NCBI GenBank assembly: GCA_005793025.1
Contig: SXQI01000117.1
Coordinates: forward strand, 1-12,915
Direction: 5' to 3'
Length of the DNA: 12,915 nt
Source: Verrucomicrobiales bacterium
GTDB taxonomy: Bacteria; Verrucomicrobiota; Verrucomicrobiia; Limisphaerales; SXQI01
Shown: positions 11,059-12,915 of the stretch, piece by piece
How positions within the stretch are numbered: the stretch's first letter is position 1
How the letters are laid out: each line of letters begins with the position of its first letter
Program-made: the position numbers and the translations under genes
Notes under the pieces: model-generated
What the model saw: the letters and a program-made list of their open reading frames with translations, nothing else
What the model was told of the DNA's origin: nothing
The model's database searches: none

Positions 11059-11970
11059 ATGACTCGACGGCTTATGAAAGGAAAACACAATTCCTCCACA
11101 GTGAATCTCGGTCTGCTCCAAATGCAGGCTTCAGCAGCTCCAGCGGACAATCTTCGCCGCACTCTCGCAGCCGTGGAGTCTGCGGCAAAAAAGGGAGCTA
11201 AAATCATCTGCACCCAGGAATTGTTTCGTTCCTATTATTTTTGTCAAAATGAGGACCACGCCAATTTCAAACTAGCAGAAACGATCCCTGGACCTTCGAC
11301 CGACGCATTTCAGAAACTCGCAAAAAAACATAAGGTCGTCATCATTGCCTCTCTGTTCGAGAAACGGGCTGCTGGTTTGTATCACAACACGGCAGTTATT
11401 ATTGACGCTGATGGTTCGTTGTTGGGCGTTTACCGAAAGATGCACATTCCGGACGACCCACTTTTTTACGAGAAATTTTATTTCACTCCCGGTGATCTGG
11501 GTTTCAAAACGTGGTCTACAAAATTTGGTCGCCTTGGAGTGTTGATTTGCTGGGATCAGTGGTATCCAGAGGCTGCGCGTTTAACGGCGATGCAAGGTGC
11601 CGATATTCTGTTCTTCCCGACTGCCATTGGTTGGCATCCATCTGAAAAATCAGAGTATGGAGTCAACCAGCACGGAGCTTGGGAGTTGATTCAGCGCAGT
11701 CATGCGGTAGCGAATGGCTGCTACGTTGCTTCCGTGAATCGGATTGGCTTGGAACGACCGATCGGAGGGGATGGTATCGAGTTCTGGGGCCAAAGTTTCG
11801 TTGCAGGAACTTCGGGGCAAATCCTCGCCAAAGCCAGTATTGATCAGGAGGAAACTTTGATTGTGCCGGTGGATCTTGGAAAAGTTGATGTGACGCGCAC
11901 CCATTGGCCGTTTCTGCGTGATCGGCGCATTGATGCCTACGGAGACTTGACCCGCCGACTAGTTGATTAA
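11059..11970 (+). CDS. aguB: N-carbamoylputrescine amidase
   Basis: This nitrilase-superfamily enzyme converts N-carbamoylputrescine to putrescine, CO2 and ammonia, the last step of the agmatine route to polyamines. The catalytic triad is visible: E54 in CTQELF, K127 in YRKMHIP and C164 in LICWDQWYPEAAR. The segments RKMHIPDDPLFYEKFYFTPG, GWHPSEKSEYG and QHGAWELIQRSHAVANG are typical of AguB rather than general carbon-nitrogen hydrolases. Length (303) matches the family. The start is uncertain: ATG 11059, ATG 11074 and GTG 11101 are in frame, and family similarity begins near 11101; none has a clear Shine-Dalgarno. The gene begins 17 nt after the tRNA-Val CCA, so it may share the tRNA transcript. 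The partner agmatine deiminase (aguA) is not in the window. Confidence 0.93.
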   Translation: MTRRLMKGKHNSSTVNLGLLQMQASAAPADNLRRTLAAVESAAKKGAKIICTQELFRSYYFCQNEDHANFKLAETIPGPSTDAFQKLAKKHKVVIIASLFEKRAAGLYHNTAVIIDADGSLLGVYRKMHIPDDPLFYEKFYFTPGDLGFKTWSTKFGRLGVLICWDQWYPEAARLTAMQGADILFFPTAIGWHPSEKSEYGVNQHGAWELIQRSHAVANGCYVASVNRIGLERPIGGDGIEFWGQSFVAGTSGQILAKASIDQEETLIVPVDLGKVDVTRTHWPFLRDRRIDAYGDLTRRLVD

Positions 11971-11988
11971 AAGGGAAATTCCTTAAAC

Positions 11989-12915
11989 CTACGCGGAGTC
12001 TGTTAATCCAGCTCGACGGTCCGCGAGAACTTTCTCCGTCGGAATATAGGTCTCAGCAAATTGGGTTCGATAATCTCCAAAAGTCCCAGCGGCTAGATGG
12101 GTTCGAATGTCCTGCATCACCCGCAGATACATGTGGCTATTATGCACACTGAGCATCCGTAGGCCCAAGATTTCATCTACATTCAGCAAATGTCGCAGAT
12201 AGGCACGGGTAAAATTCCGGCAAGCGTAGCAGGGACAGTCCTCCTCGATAGGTCTAAAATCCGCTTTGTAACCGCCTCCCTTGATGCTAATCGTTCCCTT
12301 ATATGTGAATGCGGTTCCATTTCGGGCAACGCGAGTCGGAAGTACACAATCGAACATATCAACCCCACGTGCCACTAATTCCACCAATTGGGCAGGAGTC
12401 CCTAGACCCATGGCGTAACGTCCTTTGTTTTCTGGAAGAAAGGGTTCTGAGTATTCGACTGCCTTCATCATTTCAGGTTCTGGCTCTCCCACGCTGACAC
12501 CTCCGATGGCATACCCATCAAAATCCATCGAAGCCAGTTTCAGAGCGCATTCCTGACGCAGTTTTGGATCGTTGCCGCCTTGCACAATTCCGAACACTTG
12601 CTGCCCCACGGCACGAGGTTGGATCCTGCATTCCTCTGCCCACCTCAGAGTCCGGTCCACTGCGGCCCGTATCTCGGCGGCTGGCGCATCATGAGGAGGA
12701 CACTCGTCGAAGACCATAGCGATATCAGATCCAAGCAACCGTTGGATCTCCATTGATTCCTTAGGTCCGAGAAATAGGAGAGAGCCATCTAGGTGCGACC
12801 GAAATTCGACCCCGTGGGCTTGCACCTTTCGAATCTTCGCCAGACTGAACACTTGGAACCCACCGCTATCGGTCAGGATTGGCCCTGTCCAATTCATGAA
12901 ACGATGAAGGCCACC
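11989..12915 (-). CDS. tgt: Queuine tRNA-ribosyltransferase, N-terminus cut by window edge
   Basis: Tgt swaps guanine 34 of GUN-anticodon tRNAs for the preQ1 base in queuosine synthesis. The frame runs through the window end: before the internal ATG at 12897 it reads GGLHRF, the family sequence just upstream of MNWTGPILTDSGGFQ, so about 65-70 N-terminal residues lie outside. Numbering from that Met: D10 in TDSGGFQ, D64 in FDECPP, the catalytic nucleophile D183 in GVDMFDCVLPTR, and zinc ligands C221, C223, C226 (CPCYAC) and H252 (SVHNSH), all conserved. The C-terminus is complete (LTDSA, stop at 11989). It converges on aguB with 18 nt between stop codons. The other queuosine genes (queA, yajC) are not seen; they may lie beyond the edge. 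Confidence 0.95.
   Translation of the reverse strand, partial: GGLHRFMNWTGPILTDSGGFQVFSLAKIRKVQAHGVEFRSHLDGSLLFLGPKESMEIQRLLGSDIAMVFDECPPHDAPAAEIRAAVDRTLRWAEECRIQPRAVGQQVFGIVQGGNDPKLRQECALKLASMDFDGYAIGGVSVGEPEPEMMKAVEYSEPFLPENKGRYAMGLGTPAQLVELVARGVDMFDCVLPTRVARNGTAFTYKGTISIKGGGYKADFRPIEEDCPCYACRNFTRAYLRHLLNVDEILGLRMLSVHNSHMYLRVMQDIRTHLAAGTFGDYRTQFAETYIPTEKVLADRRAGLTDSA

Overview
The window looks like chromosomal DNA from a Verrucomicrobiota-type bacterium, with a planctomycete relative as second choice. This is inferred from protein style: a giant repeat-built surface protein combining He_PIG, BspA-type LRR, MBG and RCC1 modules; a C-terminal strand pattern (LEYASSL...AAFFRLRK) that I associate with verrucomicrobial secreted proteins; and a Tat-exported sugar isomerase/DUF1080 fusion. 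Nothing points to a phage, plasmid or transposon. I see no CRISPR array, integrase or transposase.

Layout: (1) Positions 1-8502, plus strand: one reading frame, open at the left edge, encodes more than 2,800 residues of a modular extracellular protein. The order is 11 He_PIG Ig-like repeats, a 13-unit BspA LRR block, four more He_PIG repeats (one split by an inserted C-type lectin domain), a 3-unit BspA block without an end cap, five MBG repeats, one Ig-like domain, a seven-repeat RCC1 propeller, a Pro-rich/acidic linker and a small C-terminal beta domain. (2) 8509-10658, minus strand: a Tat-signal xylose-isomerase-like barrel fused to DUF1080, followed 47 nt downstream by a LolD-type ABC ATPase that converges on the giant gene with only 6 nt between stop codons. 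(3) 10793-11041, plus strand: tRNA-Glu(UUC) and tRNA-Val(UAC), both with encoded CCA. (4) 11059-11970, plus strand: N-carbamoylputrescine amidase (aguB), starting 17 nt after the tRNA-Val end. (5) 11989-12915, minus strand: queuine tRNA-ribosyltransferase (tgt), cut at its N-terminus by the window end and convergent with aguB (18 nt apart).

Functionally the genes do not form one pathway. tRNA genes, tgt, aguB and lolD are housekeeping. The giant protein is probably an adhesin or glycan-binding surface factor, and the Tat fusion protein probably acts on sugars or glycosides in the periplasm. No gene-free stretch exceeds 300 nt; the longest is the 134 nt between the Tat protein start and tRNA-Glu. 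I did not find a clearly new multi-gene system. The most unusual object is the giant protein, especially the lectin domain nested inside an Ig-like repeat and the mosaic DNA identity among its 249-bp repeats.
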